DNA of 44,016 nucleotides. Origin: Bacteroidia bacterium. Its GTDB lineage: Bacteria > Bacteroidota > Bacteroidia > UKL13-3. The DNA is taken from NCBI GenBank assembly GCA_019695215.1, contig JAIBAK010000028.1, positions 1-44,016 of the forward strand, given 5' to 3'. The position numbers were made by a program, and so were the translations under genes. This document shows, piece by piece, positions 18,071-27,629 of the stretch. Position 1 is the first letter of the stretch. Each line of letters begins with the position of its first letter. Below the pieces are notes generated by a model. It ran no database searches. It was not told where the DNA came from and saw only the letters and a list, made by a program, of their open reading frames with translations.

Positions 18071-21000
18071 ATGGGGTTTAAGGTACATATTTGTTGGGTA
18101 CTGATTTTTTTATTTACAGCCTTTGAAGGTAAGGCTACCCACTTAATGGGAAGCGATCTTACCTATACATGCAGCAACGATACCGTTACATTTACACTTA
18201 AAGTTTACCGCGACTGCAACGGGGTAGCTTTAACCGGAACACAGGTGCTCAATATTAAGGGGGGCGCTGTAAATACCAATTTAAATCTCACATTTGTTTC
18301 TAAACGCGATATCACTCCGGTTTGCGAGTCAAAAATCAGCACCTGTAAACCGGGCGGCAATGTGGCCTACGGATTTGAAGAGCATATTTTTACAGGTAAA
18401 TTCTTTTTTGGCGTAGCTCCTTACAATTCCGTTTGTGCATGGCGGGTAAGCTGGACAAACGCAGCCCGAAACAACACCATAACCACCGGACAGGCCGGAC
18501 AAAACTATTATACATACACGGTATTTGACCGTTGCCTTGCTCCGTGCAACAATGCTCCGGTATTCAGCGATGCCCCGGTTTCGGTCATTTGTCAGGGTTA
18601 TCCGCAATACATCAATATGAGTGCAATTGACACGCTTGACGGGGGTGGTGATTCGCTCAGTTACCATTTAGATACCGCCTGGCAGGCGCTAAACGTGATG
18701 TGTACTTACACTACTCCCTTTTCACCCATGTCGCCTATCAGTTCTTTTGTTACTGTAAAAATAGATTCAATTTCCGGAACATTAAACCTTATCCCATCGG
18801 TTCAAAATCAGCAGGCCGTTTTGGTAGTGGCTGTAAAAGAATGGAGAAAAGTAGCGGGAATTTACCGGCTGATAAGTGTAATAAGGCGCGATATTCAGGT
18901 ATTGGTAGATTATTGCGGAACCAATAGCCCGCCTATACTGCCTACTATTGCTACGCAAACAGTTTGTCCGGGAAGTCAGATTTGTTTCACTATTTCACCT
19001 AATGATGCGAATGCAAATGATTCGGTGGTGCTAAGATGGAGCAGCAATATTTCGGGTGGAACATTTACAACAGCCTATACCAAGCCGGGTAAACCTTATG
19101 TGCAGGAGGGAACTTTTTGCTGGACACCAACCAATGCCCAAATTAAAACTACCCCGTATTATTTTGCCGTGCTTGCCCGGGATAATGCCTGCGATTTTAA
19201 TCTCTACTCAACGCGCACCTATTATGTCAGGGTAAAAGAGCAGGCCATAGCGGCTATCAGTCCTGTAGGGCCAGTAAGTATCATTTCGGGCGACAGTGTA
19301 CTGCTCACGGCTACTGCACCGGCCGCAGGTTATACTTACCAGTGGTTTAGAAACGGGAGTATAATTTCGGGGATTACCTCCAATACCTGTTATGCCAAAC
19401 AAAACGGTGTTTACCGCGTAGTGATAAACACCAGCGATAATTGCCCCGACACTTCTAATGCAGTAACGGTAGATTACGTTACCTCCATCAGCAGTTATCC
19501 GTATTACGAGTCATTTGAAGGTTCTACTTCTAACGGATGGACTACTTCAGGTACCAATAATTCATGGCAATGGGGTTCGCCATCGGCCGCAGCCAAACCA
19601 AATATAGGAACATCGGTGGCTAACGGAGCAAAAGCATGGTACACCAACCTTACGGGGAATTATGCCAACAGCCAGCTTTCCTACCTCACTTCACCGGTTT
19701 TTGATATGTCAACTGCATTTGGAGCAACCAATCCGGTATTGTCGTTTAATTTTATACGCAGGTTACCTGTAGCCGGAAGTGATTTGCTTTGGGTAGAATA
19801 TAAAGACGGAGCCTCATGGATTAAACTGGGAGTTTCGGGAAGCGGTACCAACTGGTATAATGCTGCCAGTACGCAAACCTGGGACGGACAAAGAACCAAA
19901 TGGCATGTGGCCAGTTATGTTATTCCGCTTAATACCATAACGAATAAGAGTGCGGTACAAATAAGGTTTGTATTTTCTACCAACGCAACTGTTACCAATG
20001 AAGGTGTGGGTATTGACGATATTCATATTCACAGCAACGAGCCGATATGGACTGCCGCTACCAGCATCACCAATCAGAAACAACGCAGCACCGGAACTAA
20101 TACGTGGATTAATTTTTCATCGGGCGGAGGGCGCATTATTTCCATAAAAGATAATGGATTTTATCTCGATACCGTTACCGTAAACTGCTATCGCAACACC
20201 GGTGCGGTACGCTCAGTAAATGCGGGCGGACTTCAATACTACCTCGACCGAAACTGGGTGATACGAACTAAAAATGCTCCCTCAGTTCCTATTACGGTGA
20301 GGCTGTACCTGACCGATGCCGAGTTTCAGGCATTGGATGCGGTTGACCCGGTTATTAACGATATTAAACGGATGGGGATTACCAAATACAGCGGGGCTAA
20401 TCAGGATAATTTGTTGTCAAATAATACCACCATTGGTGCCGCCATTTTTATTTCTCCCGACAATATCACTTCGGTGTTGCCCTATTACAACGGGTACATA
20501 GTAGAGTTTAACGTGAGCAGTTTCTCTGAATTCTGGATTAATGGCGGAACAGCCGGAATGAATCAGCCCTTGCCCGTAGAGTTTATTAGTTTTGATGCAA
20601 AACGATTGGGTGATGATGCATTTTTAACCTGGACTACCGCCTGGGAAAGTAATAGTGAGCTGTACGAAATAGAGCGAAGTAATTCTTCTCTTGACAATTT
20701 TGCTAAAACAGGAGAAGTGCCGGGTAAAGGTTTTGCCAGTACTGTTTCTGCTTATGAATTTACCGATGTAAATGTTCCGTTCAGCGGACCGGTTTATTAC
20801 CGACTTAAGCAGGTAGATAAAGACGGAGCATTCAGGTATTCAACTGTGCGGGTGGTTGATTTTGGAAGTACGCTGCCCGAGGTTACGTTAGTTCCCAATC
20901 CTTTCAGTAAAAATTTAAATCTGAACATGTGGTTGCCCGTAGCACAACCGGCCGTTATTCAACTTACGGATATGAACGGAACCGTGGTAAAATGGATGAA

Positions 21001-21130
21001 TATAAAATTGAACGAAGGAGAAAATAAACTGGAGGTGGTTTCAGAAAATATGGCACTCCCCTCAGGATTTTATATACTCACCATTCAAACTTCGCAGGGG
21101 TTATATCGCTACAAAGTGATACGCAATTAA
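18071..21130 (+). CDS. Large secreted T9SS cargo protein with Ig-like and MAM-like domains
   Basis: About 1019 residues if started at the ATG at 18071, which directly precedes a signal peptide (MGFKVHICWVLIFLFTAFEGKA) and follows a purine-rich AGGGGGAA. The open frame runs back to 18014, but that would add 19 residues ahead of the signal. Order of parts: Cys-rich N-terminal domain THLMGSDLTYTCSNDTVTFTLKVYRDC; a cadherin/PKD-like region ending YYVRVKEQ; an Ig-like module (SGDSVLLTATAPAAGYTYQWFRNG); a MAM/jelly-roll-like domain (YPYYESFEGSTSNGWTT to the GIDDIHIHSNEP stretch); then LPVEFISFDAKRLGDDAFLTWTTA; and a terminal type A sorting domain (VTLVPNPFSKNLNL to the FYILTIQTSQGLYRYKVI end). Exported by Sec then T9SS; cell-surface or adhesive role inferred. 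Confidence 0.82.
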   Translation: MGFKVHICWVLIFLFTAFEGKATHLMGSDLTYTCSNDTVTFTLKVYRDCNGVALTGTQVLNIKGGAVNTNLNLTFVSKRDITPVCESKISTCKPGGNVAYGFEEHIFTGKFFFGVAPYNSVCAWRVSWTNAARNNTITTGQAGQNYYTYTVFDRCLAPCNNAPVFSDAPVSVICQGYPQYINMSAIDTLDGGGDSLSYHLDTAWQALNVMCTYTTPFSPMSPISSFVTVKIDSISGTLNLIPSVQNQQAVLVVAVKEWRKVAGIYRLISVIRRDIQVLVDYCGTNSPPILPTIATQTVCPGSQICFTISPNDANANDSVVLRWSSNISGGTFTTAYTKPGKPYVQEGTFCWTPTNAQIKTTPYYFAVLARDNACDFNLYSTRTYYVRVKEQAIAAISPVGPVSIISGDSVLLTATAPAAGYTYQWFRNGSIISGITSNTCYAKQNGVYRVVINTSDNCPDTSNAVTVDYVTSISSYPYYESFEGSTSNGWTTSGTNNSWQWGSPSAAAKPNIGTSVANGAKAWYTNLTGNYANSQLSYLTSPVFDMSTAFGATNPVLSFNFIRRLPVAGSDLLWVEYKDGASWIKLGVSGSGTNWYNAASTQTWDGQRTKWHVASYVIPLNTITNKSAVQIRFVFSTNATVTNEGVGIDDIHIHSNEPIWTAATSITNQKQRSTGTNTWINFSSGGGRIISIKDNGFYLDTVTVNCYRNTGAVRSVNAGGLQYYLDRNWVIRTKNAPSVPITVRLYLTDAEFQALDAVDPVINDIKRMGITKYSGANQDNLLSNNTTIGAAIFISPDNITSVLPYYNGYIVEFNVSSFSEFWINGGTAGMNQPLPVEFISFDAKRLGDDAFLTWTTAWESNSELYEIERSNSSLDNFAKTGEVPGKGFASTVSAYEFTDVNVPFSGPVYYRLKQVDKDGAFRYSTVRVVDFGSTLPEVTLVPNPFSKNLNLNMWLPVAQPAVIQLTDMNGTVVKWMNIKLNEGENKLEVVSENMALPSGFYILTIQTSQGLYRYKVIRN

Positions 21131-22414
21131 TCAGGCTTTTTTAAGCGTAAACAAAGTTATTTCCGGTAATATTCCTACGCGGCCGGGGTAACCAATAAAA
21201 CCAAATCCGCGGTTTACATATAATTTTTGTTTTCCTTCTTCGTACAATCCTGCCCATTGTTTGTACATGTATTGCGAAGGGCTCCATTTAAACCCGCCAA
21301 TCTCAATTCCGAATTGCATGCCGTGGGTGTGTCCGGCAAACATCACATCAATATCAGGATGATTTTTTCTTACTACAGCATCCCAGTGCGAAGGGTCGTG
21401 GGAGAGTAATAATTTTACAGGCACCTTTTCCATTCCGCGTTGTGCTTTTTCTATATCGCCCAATCTTTGAAATCGTCCGCGGTCGCCCCAGTTTTCTACT
21501 CCTATCAATCCAATTTTTTGTTCGTGTACCGATAGTACTTCATGCTCATTGCGCATCAATCGCCATCCTAAATCTTTGTGAATGGCACACAAATCATCCA
21601 GATTTTTCTTTTTGGCTTCGGGGCTTTCCCAACTGGTAACATAATCTCCGTAATCATGATTGCCAAGGGTTGAAAATACCCCCATAGGAGCCTTAATATG
21701 CCCGAAGATATCCATGTACTCAACAGCTTCCGAAGCCACATTATTTACCATGTCTCCGGTAAAAAAAATCAAATCAGCTTTTTGCTGCATAATCATATCA
21801 ATGCCTAATTTTACGGCATCTTTATCAAAAAAACTCCCTGAATGAATGTCGGAAATCTGAATGATTTTTAATCCGTCAAAGCGTTCGGGTAAATCGGGGA
21901 GCAGCAATGTTTCTCTGCGCAATTTATAGTCATAGGCACCTTTTACAATGCCTTTAGTAAGCATAATAAACGGAACCCCTCCGGTAATCATGCCGGCCTG
22001 TGTTAAAAATTTAGAGCGCGAAATTTTATTTTCAGGACCAGTGGGCTCTATAGTTTCAGCCTCCAGTTTGGGTTTTATTACTCCGGTTTTTAACAGAAGC
22101 CAGTGAAAAAAACGCTTTATATCATCTACGAACAAAAAAGGGAGGGCAATAGATTTTGAAAAATAGGTAATCACCAGCAGGGCCATGTAATAATTGCGAA
22201 AGAGTTTATTTACTTCAAGTGCCGGGATAAGCACATATAACAAACTACCTGTGATAAAAATGGCGGGAACACACCAGAAAATTAATTTTATCCGGTGTTT
22301 TTTTGCATCGGGAACGTTTTTTAGCAGCCTTTTCACGCCCTGCCACAAATAGCCGTCAATAGCCATTACAAAAGCAATGGTTCCAAATAATAACCGTAAT
22401 TTAAATGCAATCAT
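21131..22414 (-). CDS. Membrane-anchored calcineurin-like metallophosphoesterase
   Basis: About 427 residues from the ATG at 22414. The frame is open to a GTG at 22486, but the upstream part is basic and unlike a signal, and a CAAATTTG -7-like element lies inside it. The N-terminal half has several membrane helices (IAFVMAIDGYLW, IKLIFWCVPAIFITGSLLYVLI, YYMALLVITYFSKSIALPFLFV) followed by a twin-helix/loop and a TQAGMITGGVPFIML segment. The phosphoesterase core holds all five metal motifs: IIQISDIHSG, FFTGDMVNN, LGNHDYG, LLLSHDPSHWD and FAGHTHGMQFG. This is the YkuE/YaeI-type architecture; substrate could be a lipid such as UDP-diacylglucosamine, but LpxH/LpxG assignment is not supported by sequence alone. 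Confidence 0.85.
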   Translation of the reverse strand: MIAFKLRLLFGTIAFVMAIDGYLWQGVKRLLKNVPDAKKHRIKLIFWCVPAIFITGSLLYVLIPALEVNKLFRNYYMALLVITYFSKSIALPFLFVDDIKRFFHWLLLKTGVIKPKLEAETIEPTGPENKISRSKFLTQAGMITGGVPFIMLTKGIVKGAYDYKLRRETLLLPDLPERFDGLKIIQISDIHSGSFFDKDAVKLGIDMIMQQKADLIFFTGDMVNNVASEAVEYMDIFGHIKAPMGVFSTLGNHDYGDYVTSWESPEAKKKNLDDLCAIHKDLGWRLMRNEHEVLSVHEQKIGLIGVENWGDRGRFQRLGDIEKAQRGMEKVPVKLLLSHDPSHWDAVVRKNHPDIDVMFAGHTHGMQFGIEIGGFKWSPSQYMYKQWAGLYEEGKQKLYVNRGFGFIGYPGRVGILPEITLFTLKKA

Positions 22415-22533
22415 TTTTTCTCGTTTCCCGCTTCTTTTACTCGTTTTATGCGTCCGGCCAATTGCAGGCAAATTTGCACGGTACACATATCTGTTTATTT
22501 TTGCGCAAAGTTAATCAGTAAACCCGGCTTCGC

Positions 22534-23289
22534 GTGGCTAAGCAGCAAAAGAGCAGTAAAAAATCGGCAGGAGGTTTTTTTAAGCAGGTAAAACGCTTGA
22601 TTCGTATCCTGTTTATTCTTCATATCCAATGGAGCCTCATTTTTATTTGCCTCTACCGGGTGGTACCTGTGCCTGTAACTCCGTTGCATATTTTGCGGTT
22701 GTTTGAAGAAGGAAAAACCGATAAGGAACGAAAAATAGATAAACATTGGCGGTCACTTGATGAAATGTCGGCCAATATGCCGCTGGCAGTAGTCACCTCC
22801 GAAGATCCGTTGTTTTTTACCCATCACGGTTTTGATTTTGAACAAATCAAAAACTCGCTGGAGCGTAATATTAAAAAAGGGAAAAAATTAAGGGGTGCCA
22901 GTACCATCAGCCAGCAAACGGCCAAAAATCTTTTTTTGTGGCCCTCGCGCAGCTGGATTCGTAAAGGCATTGAAGTGTATTTTACCGTACTGATGGAAGC
23001 CTGCTGGAACAAACGCAGAATACTGGAAGTGTACCTCAATATTATTGAAATGGGGGATGGTATTTACGGGGCCGAGGCGGCTGCACAAAATTATTTTCAC
23101 AAAAGCAGCGAAAAGCTTACGAAAGGAGAGGCAGCTCTCATTGCAGCGGTATTACCCAATCCGCGCAGGTGGCATCCCGATGCACCCACCCCGTTCATTC
23201 GTAAAAAGCAGATTAAAATTGTGCGTTACATGAAGTTTGTGGATATGTCGCCATTAACAGCGGAGCAAGCGGGTAAACAGGCTAATTAA
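22534..23289 (+). CDS. mtgA: Monofunctional peptidoglycan glycosyltransferase
   Basis: Polymerises lipid II into glycan strands at the outer face of the inner membrane. 251 residues, typical for MtgA. One membrane segment at about 22-41. GT51 motifs: SEDPLFFTHHGFDFEQI with catalytic Glu90, GASTISQQTAKNLFLW (121-136), RKGIEVYFTVLMEACWNKRRILEVYLNIIEMGDGIYGAEAAA, and ALIAAVLPNPRRW. No transpeptidase domain follows, which separates it from class A PBPs. The start is GTG at 22534. It converges with the receiver gene, their stop codons overlapping in TTAA. Confidence 0.95.
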   Translation: MAKQQKSSKKSAGGFFKQVKRLIRILFILHIQWSLIFICLYRVVPVPVTPLHILRLFEEGKTDKERKIDKHWRSLDEMSANMPLAVVTSEDPLFFTHHGFDFEQIKNSLERNIKKGKKLRGASTISQQTAKNLFLWPSRSWIRKGIEVYFTVLMEACWNKRRILEVYLNIIEMGDGIYGAEAAAQNYFHKSSEKLTKGEAALIAAVLPNPRRWHPDAPTPFIRKKQIKIVRYMKFVDMSPLTAEQAGKQAN

Positions 23290-23702
23290 GATCTTTTTTC
23301 AAGCAATTCCCTTAGTCGTGGCGGATAACAGGTTTCCCCTGCAATTACCTTAATAAATGCTTTTCTGAACTCTTCCAGATTGGCTTCTTTTGATAGATAT
23401 GCAACGGCCCCTGCATCCACGGTTTGAAGCATCAGTTCATCTTTGTCGTGTGATGAAATGCCAATACACAGGATAGAAGGGTTAAGTTGTTTAATGGCCG
23501 CTATGGTTTCTATGCCACTCATTCCCGGCATTATCAGGTCCACCACGGCAATATGGATTTCAATATCAGGCATTGCTTTCAAAAACTCTTCACCGCTTTG
23601 GCATGCCAATACCAATTCCACCTCTGGAATATGAGCAAACAGACCGGAAAAAACTTTGCGTGAAATTTCATAGTCGTCAATAAAAGCGACTTTAGCAGAC
23701 AT
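23286..23702 (-). CDS. Stand-alone response regulator receiver protein
   Basis: 138 residues if started at the ATG at 23702, where the receiver fold begins (MSAKVAFIDDYEISRKVF). The frame is open upstream to 23786, but that part is Cys/Phe-rich and would run across the surE start, so I exclude it. Receiver residues are intact: acidic pair Asp9-Asp10, phospho-acceptor Asp55 (VVDLIMPGMSG), Ser83/Ser84 and Lys105 (YLSKEA). Sequence style is NarL/LuxR-type, but the protein stops at PRLRELLEKRS where the helix-turn-helix domain would begin. It is therefore a CheY-like or phosphate-sink protein, or a truncated NarL-type regulator. No partner kinase adjoins. Confidence 0.82.
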   Translation of the reverse strand: MSAKVAFIDDYEISRKVFSGLFAHIPEVELVLACQSGEEFLKAMPDIEIHIAVVDLIMPGMSGIETIAAIKQLNPSILCIGISSHDKDELMLQTVDAGAVAYLSKEANLEEFRKAFIKVIAGETCYPPRLRELLEKRS

Positions 23703-23764
23703 AATATCAAAAATAAATGATAAGAACCAACAAAACAAATACCTGCCCGGGCAACGGAACTGCT

Positions 23765-23772
23765 TATATTTG
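23765..23772 (+). promoter_or_regulatory. -7 box of surE promoter (near-leaderless)
   Basis: TATATTTG matches TAnnTTTG exactly and ends only 5 nt before the surE ATG at 23778, so the predicted transcript would start at or within a few bases of the start codon. A -33 TTG was not found. Confidence 0.45.
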
Positions 23773-23777
23773 CAGCC

Positions 23778-24554
23778 ATGTCGCACAAACCTTTAATTCT
23801 TGTTACCAACGATGATGGCATTACCGCTCCCGGCATCAGGGCATTGGTAGAGGCCGTGGCGCCATTAGGCGAGGTAGTGGTGGTAGCCCCCGATAGTCCG
23901 CAGTCGGCTATGGGACATGCGGTAACCATCAGCAAACCGCTGCGTTTGGATAAAATACGTTCGGCCATTTATGGCAAACTGCAGGCGTATCAGTGCTCGG
24001 GCACTCCGGCCGATTGTGTTAAATTAGCTGTATCAAAAGTGCTGCACCGCAAACCCGACCTGTTGGTTTCGGGTATCAATCACGGTTCCAATTCATCTAT
24101 CAATATCCTGTATTCGGGTACCATGAGTGCCGCCATGGAAGGAGGAATTGAAGGAATACAGTCGGTAGGGTTTTCGCTGCTCGATTTCAGTTACGATGCC
24201 GATTTTACCTATGCTAAAAAAGTGGCTCGTATTGTTAGTAAAAATATTCTTGCAGGCGGACTGGCTCCCGGAACATTGCTCAACGTAAATATTCCGCGCG
24301 GACCGGAAGCAGAAATAAAGGGAATTAAAGTGTGCCGCCAGGCGCGTGCCAAATGGGAAGAGGAGTTTGACGAACGCAAAGACCCTAACGGGCGCACCTA
24401 CTACTGGCTCACCGGAAAATTTGTGAATTACGATAAAGGCGAGGATACCGATGAATGGGCACTCAAACAAAATTTTGTATCGGTGGTGCCCGTGCATTTT
24501 GACCTCACTGCGCACGAAAGTATTGCTAACTTAAACCAATGGAACTGGGAATGA
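23778..24554 (+). CDS. surE: 5'/3'-nucleotidase SurE
   Basis: Metal-dependent nucleoside monophosphatase (stationary-phase survival protein). 258 residues. Metal and active-site blocks: ILVTNDDGITAPGI (Asn11, Asp12, Asp13), VVVVAPDSPQSAMGHAVTI (Ser43), QCSGTPADCVKLA and LVSGINHGSNSSINILYSGTMSAAMEG (Asn101). No mutation of key residues is seen. First gene of a tightly coupled trio with a small membrane protein (ATGA overlap) and lpxB. Confidence 0.97.
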   Translation: MSHKPLILVTNDDGITAPGIRALVEAVAPLGEVVVVAPDSPQSAMGHAVTISKPLRLDKIRSAIYGKLQAYQCSGTPADCVKLAVSKVLHRKPDLLVSGINHGSNSSINILYSGTMSAAMEGGIEGIQSVGFSLLDFSYDADFTYAKKVARIVSKNILAGGLAPGTLLNVNIPRGPEAEIKGIKVCRQARAKWEEEFDERKDPNGRTYYWLTGKFVNYDKGEDTDEWALKQNFVSVVPVHFDLTAHESIANLNQWNWE

Positions 24555-24835
24555 AACGAGATCATATACTTACCGGCTTAGTGCCCGGATTGATTATGCC
24601 CATGCTGATAGGTGTGGGGTACTATTTTTATACCTTCGGATTTGGTTCGTCCGAAAATTACTTCGATGTGTTTATGCGCGAAGAAATGCTTTCGCCCCTG
24701 CTCGCCATCGGGTGTTTTTTTAACCTTGTTATTTTTTTTGTGATGCTGCGTAAATACATGGAGCGAAGTGCCCAGGGAGTGGTAATGGCAACCATTCTGT
24801 ACGGAGTGTGGATTATCATTATGAAAATGTTCTGA
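24551..24835 (+). CDS. Small three-helix membrane protein between surE and lpxB
   Basis: 94 residues from the ATG at 24551, which overlaps the surE stop as ATGA. An upstream in-frame ATG at 24539 is possible but would overlap surE by 16 nt. Three hydrophobic segments are visible: HILTGLVPGLIMPMLIGVGY, LLAIGCFFNLVIFFVML and GVVMATILYGVWIIIM, with the basic KYMERSAQG loop between the last two. Its stop overlaps the lpxB start as TGATG, so it is locked into the surE-lpxB unit. I do not recognise a family; the position hints at a role linked to the inner membrane or lipid A synthesis, which is only inference. Confidence 0.75.
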   Translation: MKRDHILTGLVPGLIMPMLIGVGYYFYTFGFGSSENYFDVFMREEMLSPLLAIGCFFNLVIFFVMLRKYMERSAQGVVMATILYGVWIIIMKMF

Positions 24836-25947
24836 TGAACTATTACCTCATAGCCGGTGAAGCATCGGGCGATTTACATGGCTCCAATTTGTTGCGCGAA
24901 CTGAAACTACAGGACCCGCAGGCACAGTTTCGCGGCTTTGGTGGCGACCTGATGGAACAACAGGGCATGGCGCTGGTAAAACATTACCGCGAGCTTTCGT
25001 TTATGGGATTGATAGAGGTGCTCAAAAACATTCGCAGCATATCCAAAAATCTGTCGCTGGCCAAAGAGGATTTACTGCTATTTAAACCCGATGTGCTTAT
25101 TCTGATAGATTATCCCGGATTTAATTTACGCATGGCACAATTTGCCAAAGCAAATGGGATAAAAGTTATTTACTATATCTCGCCCAAGCTGTGGGCCTGG
25201 AAAGAATCGAGGGTAAAAAAAATAAAAGCTTTTGTGGATTTGCTGCTCCTCATTCTTCCTTTTGAAAAAGAATTTTACCTTAAACATGATTACCGCCAAA
25301 CGGTGTATGTAGGCAATCCGGTGGTGGATGCTGTGCAGGCATTTGTGCCCGAAACCAATTTCAGGCAAACACATCACCTCAGTGATAAACCCCTTATTGC
25401 CTTGTTGCCCGGAAGTCGCCTGCACGAACTGGAACATATGCTGCCCATTATGCTGCAGGTGGTACCACATTTTCCCGATCATGAGTTTGTAATTGCCCAA
25501 GCACCCGGAATGGACGATGCGGTTTATGAACGCCTGCTGCACGGGTTTCCGGTAAAAGCGGTAAAGGCCCATACTTACGATTTGCTGCATGTGGCGCAGG
25601 GAGCTTTGGTTACCTCGGGCACGGCCACCCTCGAAACGGCTTTGTTTCATGTACCGCAGGTGGTGTGTTACAAAATCAGTGCGCTTACTTATGCCGTAGG
25701 AAAACGGTTTGTTAAAATAAGTTTATACAGCCTGCCCAATATCATTGCCGGTAAAGAAATTATCCGTGAGCTGATACAAAGCGATCTTACCCTTACCAAC
25801 CTGGTTGCCGAACTCAGCGCAGCCCTGCCGGGCGGAACAAAACATGACATGATTAAAGCGGAATACAAGGCCATTGAACAGGTGCTTGGCAAAGAAAACG
25901 CTTCGAAAAAAGCCGCGCAGGAAATCGTCAAATTCGCAGTAAAATAA
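24835..25947 (+). CDS. lpxB: Lipid-A-disaccharide synthase
   Basis: Joins UDP-2,3-diacylglucosamine and lipid X to form the tetraacyl disaccharide-1-phosphate of lipid A, at the inner membrane. 370 residues from the ATG at 24835 (TGATG overlap with the preceding stop); the frame is open to 24808 but that start lies inside the upstream gene. GT19 hallmarks: YLIAGEASGDLHGSNL, FRGFGGDLMEQQGM, LIDYPGFNLRMAQFAK, YYISPKLWAWKESRVKKIK, LPFEKEFY, VGNPVVD, ALLPGSRLHELEHMLP, VTSGTATLETALF and LPNIIAGKEIIRELIQ. Shows the cell makes lipid A. Confidence 0.96.
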   Translation: MNYYLIAGEASGDLHGSNLLRELKLQDPQAQFRGFGGDLMEQQGMALVKHYRELSFMGLIEVLKNIRSISKNLSLAKEDLLLFKPDVLILIDYPGFNLRMAQFAKANGIKVIYYISPKLWAWKESRVKKIKAFVDLLLLILPFEKEFYLKHDYRQTVYVGNPVVDAVQAFVPETNFRQTHHLSDKPLIALLPGSRLHELEHMLPIMLQVVPHFPDHEFVIAQAPGMDDAVYERLLHGFPVKAVKAHTYDLLHVAQGALVTSGTATLETALFHVPQVVCYKISALTYAVGKRFVKISLYSLPNIIAGKEIIRELIQSDLTLTNLVAELSAALPGGTKHDMIKAEYKAIEQVLGKENASKKAAQEIVKFAVK

Positions 25948-26043
25948 GACAGCACTTTTTCGCTTTTTGTGTAACCCTAAACGCGCGTGAGTTGAGGTTG
26001 CCGTTATTGTCGTAATTAAATGGGGTAAATGTTGCACCTCAAA

Positions 26044-26078
26044 TAAAAAAAGCTTCACGAATATTTCGTAAAGCCTTT
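26044..26078 (-). terminator. Intrinsic terminator of tRNA-Ala
   Basis: Read on the minus strand, an AGGCTTTACGAA arm pairs with TTCGTGAAGCTT around an ATA loop (two G-U pairs) and is followed by a T run. It lies just downstream of tRNA-Ala. Confidence 0.7.
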
Positions 26079-26086
26079 CTTTTAGA

Positions 26087-26438
<352 letters not shown>

Positions 26439-27422
26439 TTACCGCCATTCCGAATGAATGTGGCGGTTGTTCATATGCCAGGAAATGTATTGCACCAGCC
26501 TCGGAAACTTTCCTCGGTTGGGTGAGGCACAATGCGGCAATGCCTGATGCCAGATAATAAAATCACCCGCCTGCCCCGGCACCGCTCTCGGGTTAAATGT
26601 ATTCACTGCTATTTCTCTCGGGTTGGCATCAGAAGGTAAACCGGCTAACCAGGCATCTATTTTTTTATGAAACCCGGGTACACACTGAAAAGCTCCGTCA
26701 GTAGTGCCTACATCGGTCAGGTAAAGCAATCCCTGTAAATCCATTGGAACGGGGGCAATCAGGCTCGTATCCCAGTGCAGGGCCGAACCTCTGAAGCGGA
26801 AGTTCTCCGTTTCGGGAGGGTTAAAACTTATTTTGTCGGTACTCACAAACAGTTCACGGCTTTGGTAAATCTGTTCGTAAGCCCTGCGTATGCGTGCACA
26901 CTGCCGATTGGCTTCAAGTGCCGGATGGTGGTAAAACAAATACATTAAACCGCGCTGGTCGCGATGCGATTGGTACCAGGTTTCGGGACGCAACGGGTCG
27001 GCCTGCAAAAATTCCCAAATGGCTCGGGCGGTAGCAAGGGTTTGCGCGGGAGTAATGGCCTGCTTCAGCACCACGTATCCGTTGGTATGCCAAAAATCCA
27101 AATCGGCTGCGGTTAAAACGTCTTCTACCGTATCGCCCGTTTCCATTACCCGGTTTCGTATCCGGTCAAGTTTTTCTTCGGGTATATGGCCGTTGTTTTT
27201 TTGTACAACCCATGCTTCCAATTCGGGGTACGATGGGCGTTCAAAAAACAAATACTGCAGTATTTCATCCAGGCCTATGTTCAGGCTGTTGATCAGGTGC
27301 ATTTCATCGGCCCACCGGTTGGGGTTGGATGGATGCGGGGAGTTATCGGTTGTTTTTTGCCACAGCGCATACAGCACCGGAAGATTTAATTGTCCAATGA
27401 AAGGAGGTGGTTGATGGGGCAT
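26439..27422 (-). CDS. Phytanoyl-CoA dioxygenase (PhyH) family protein
   Basis: Likely non-haem Fe(II)/2-oxoglutarate-dependent oxygenase. 327 residues. An N-terminal region of about 100 residues precedes the double-stranded beta helix that begins at LDFWHTNGYVVLKQAITPAQ. Iron ligands are visible as the HxD pair in ALHWDTSLIAPVPMDLQGLLYL and the distal His in FIIWHQALPHCASPNRGKFPRLVQYI, where the following Arg would hold the 2-oxoglutarate carboxylate. AFQCVPGFHKKIDAWL is also typical of PhyH proteins. Substrate unknown. The gene is a single unit; a CAACTTTG -7-like element lies about 40 nt upstream of the ATG on the minus strand. Confidence 0.85.
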   Translation of the reverse strand: MPHQPPPFIGQLNLPVLYALWQKTTDNSPHPSNPNRWADEMHLINSLNIGLDEILQYLFFERPSYPELEAWVVQKNNGHIPEEKLDRIRNRVMETGDTVEDVLTAADLDFWHTNGYVVLKQAITPAQTLATARAIWEFLQADPLRPETWYQSHRDQRGLMYLFYHHPALEANRQCARIRRAYEQIYQSRELFVSTDKISFNPPETENFRFRGSALHWDTSLIAPVPMDLQGLLYLTDVGTTDGAFQCVPGFHKKIDAWLAGLPSDANPREIAVNTFNPRAVPGQAGDFIIWHQALPHCASPNRGKFPRLVQYISWHMNNRHIHSEWR

Positions 27423-27517
27423 GGAAGCAATAGATTTTTTGAGACGGCAAGATACAAAGTTGAAACAACAAAACGGGATTGGTGGAAGGAGCCGATTGAT
27501 TCTAACCGAGCTCCGCT

Positions 27518-27540
27518 ACCGCGCGAATCCTTCGCGTGGT
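27518..27540. repeat. Imperfect palindrome with 3-nt centre
   Basis: Arms ACCGCGCGAA and TTCGCGTGGT around TCC (9 of 10 pairs). It lies between divergent genes with no T run, so a terminator is unlikely. Its layout is like that of the palindromes near 41000 and 43870. Confidence 0.5.
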
Positions 27541-27629
27541 GAACTAATTTTACTCTTTTGTTTTGCTCATTTTCATCATAGCGCGTACAACTGAAGCAGG
27601 CGTATTCACTAACTACTGATTTACCACAG

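Noticed and set aside
21131..22414. Naming the phosphoesterase LpxH or LpxG because lpxB is nearby
   Set aside because: The five metal motifs are common to many phosphoesterases and lpxB is in a separate unit on the other strand.
24093..24515. 140 aa minus-strand frame in surE
   Set aside because: Shadow of a clearly intact surE.
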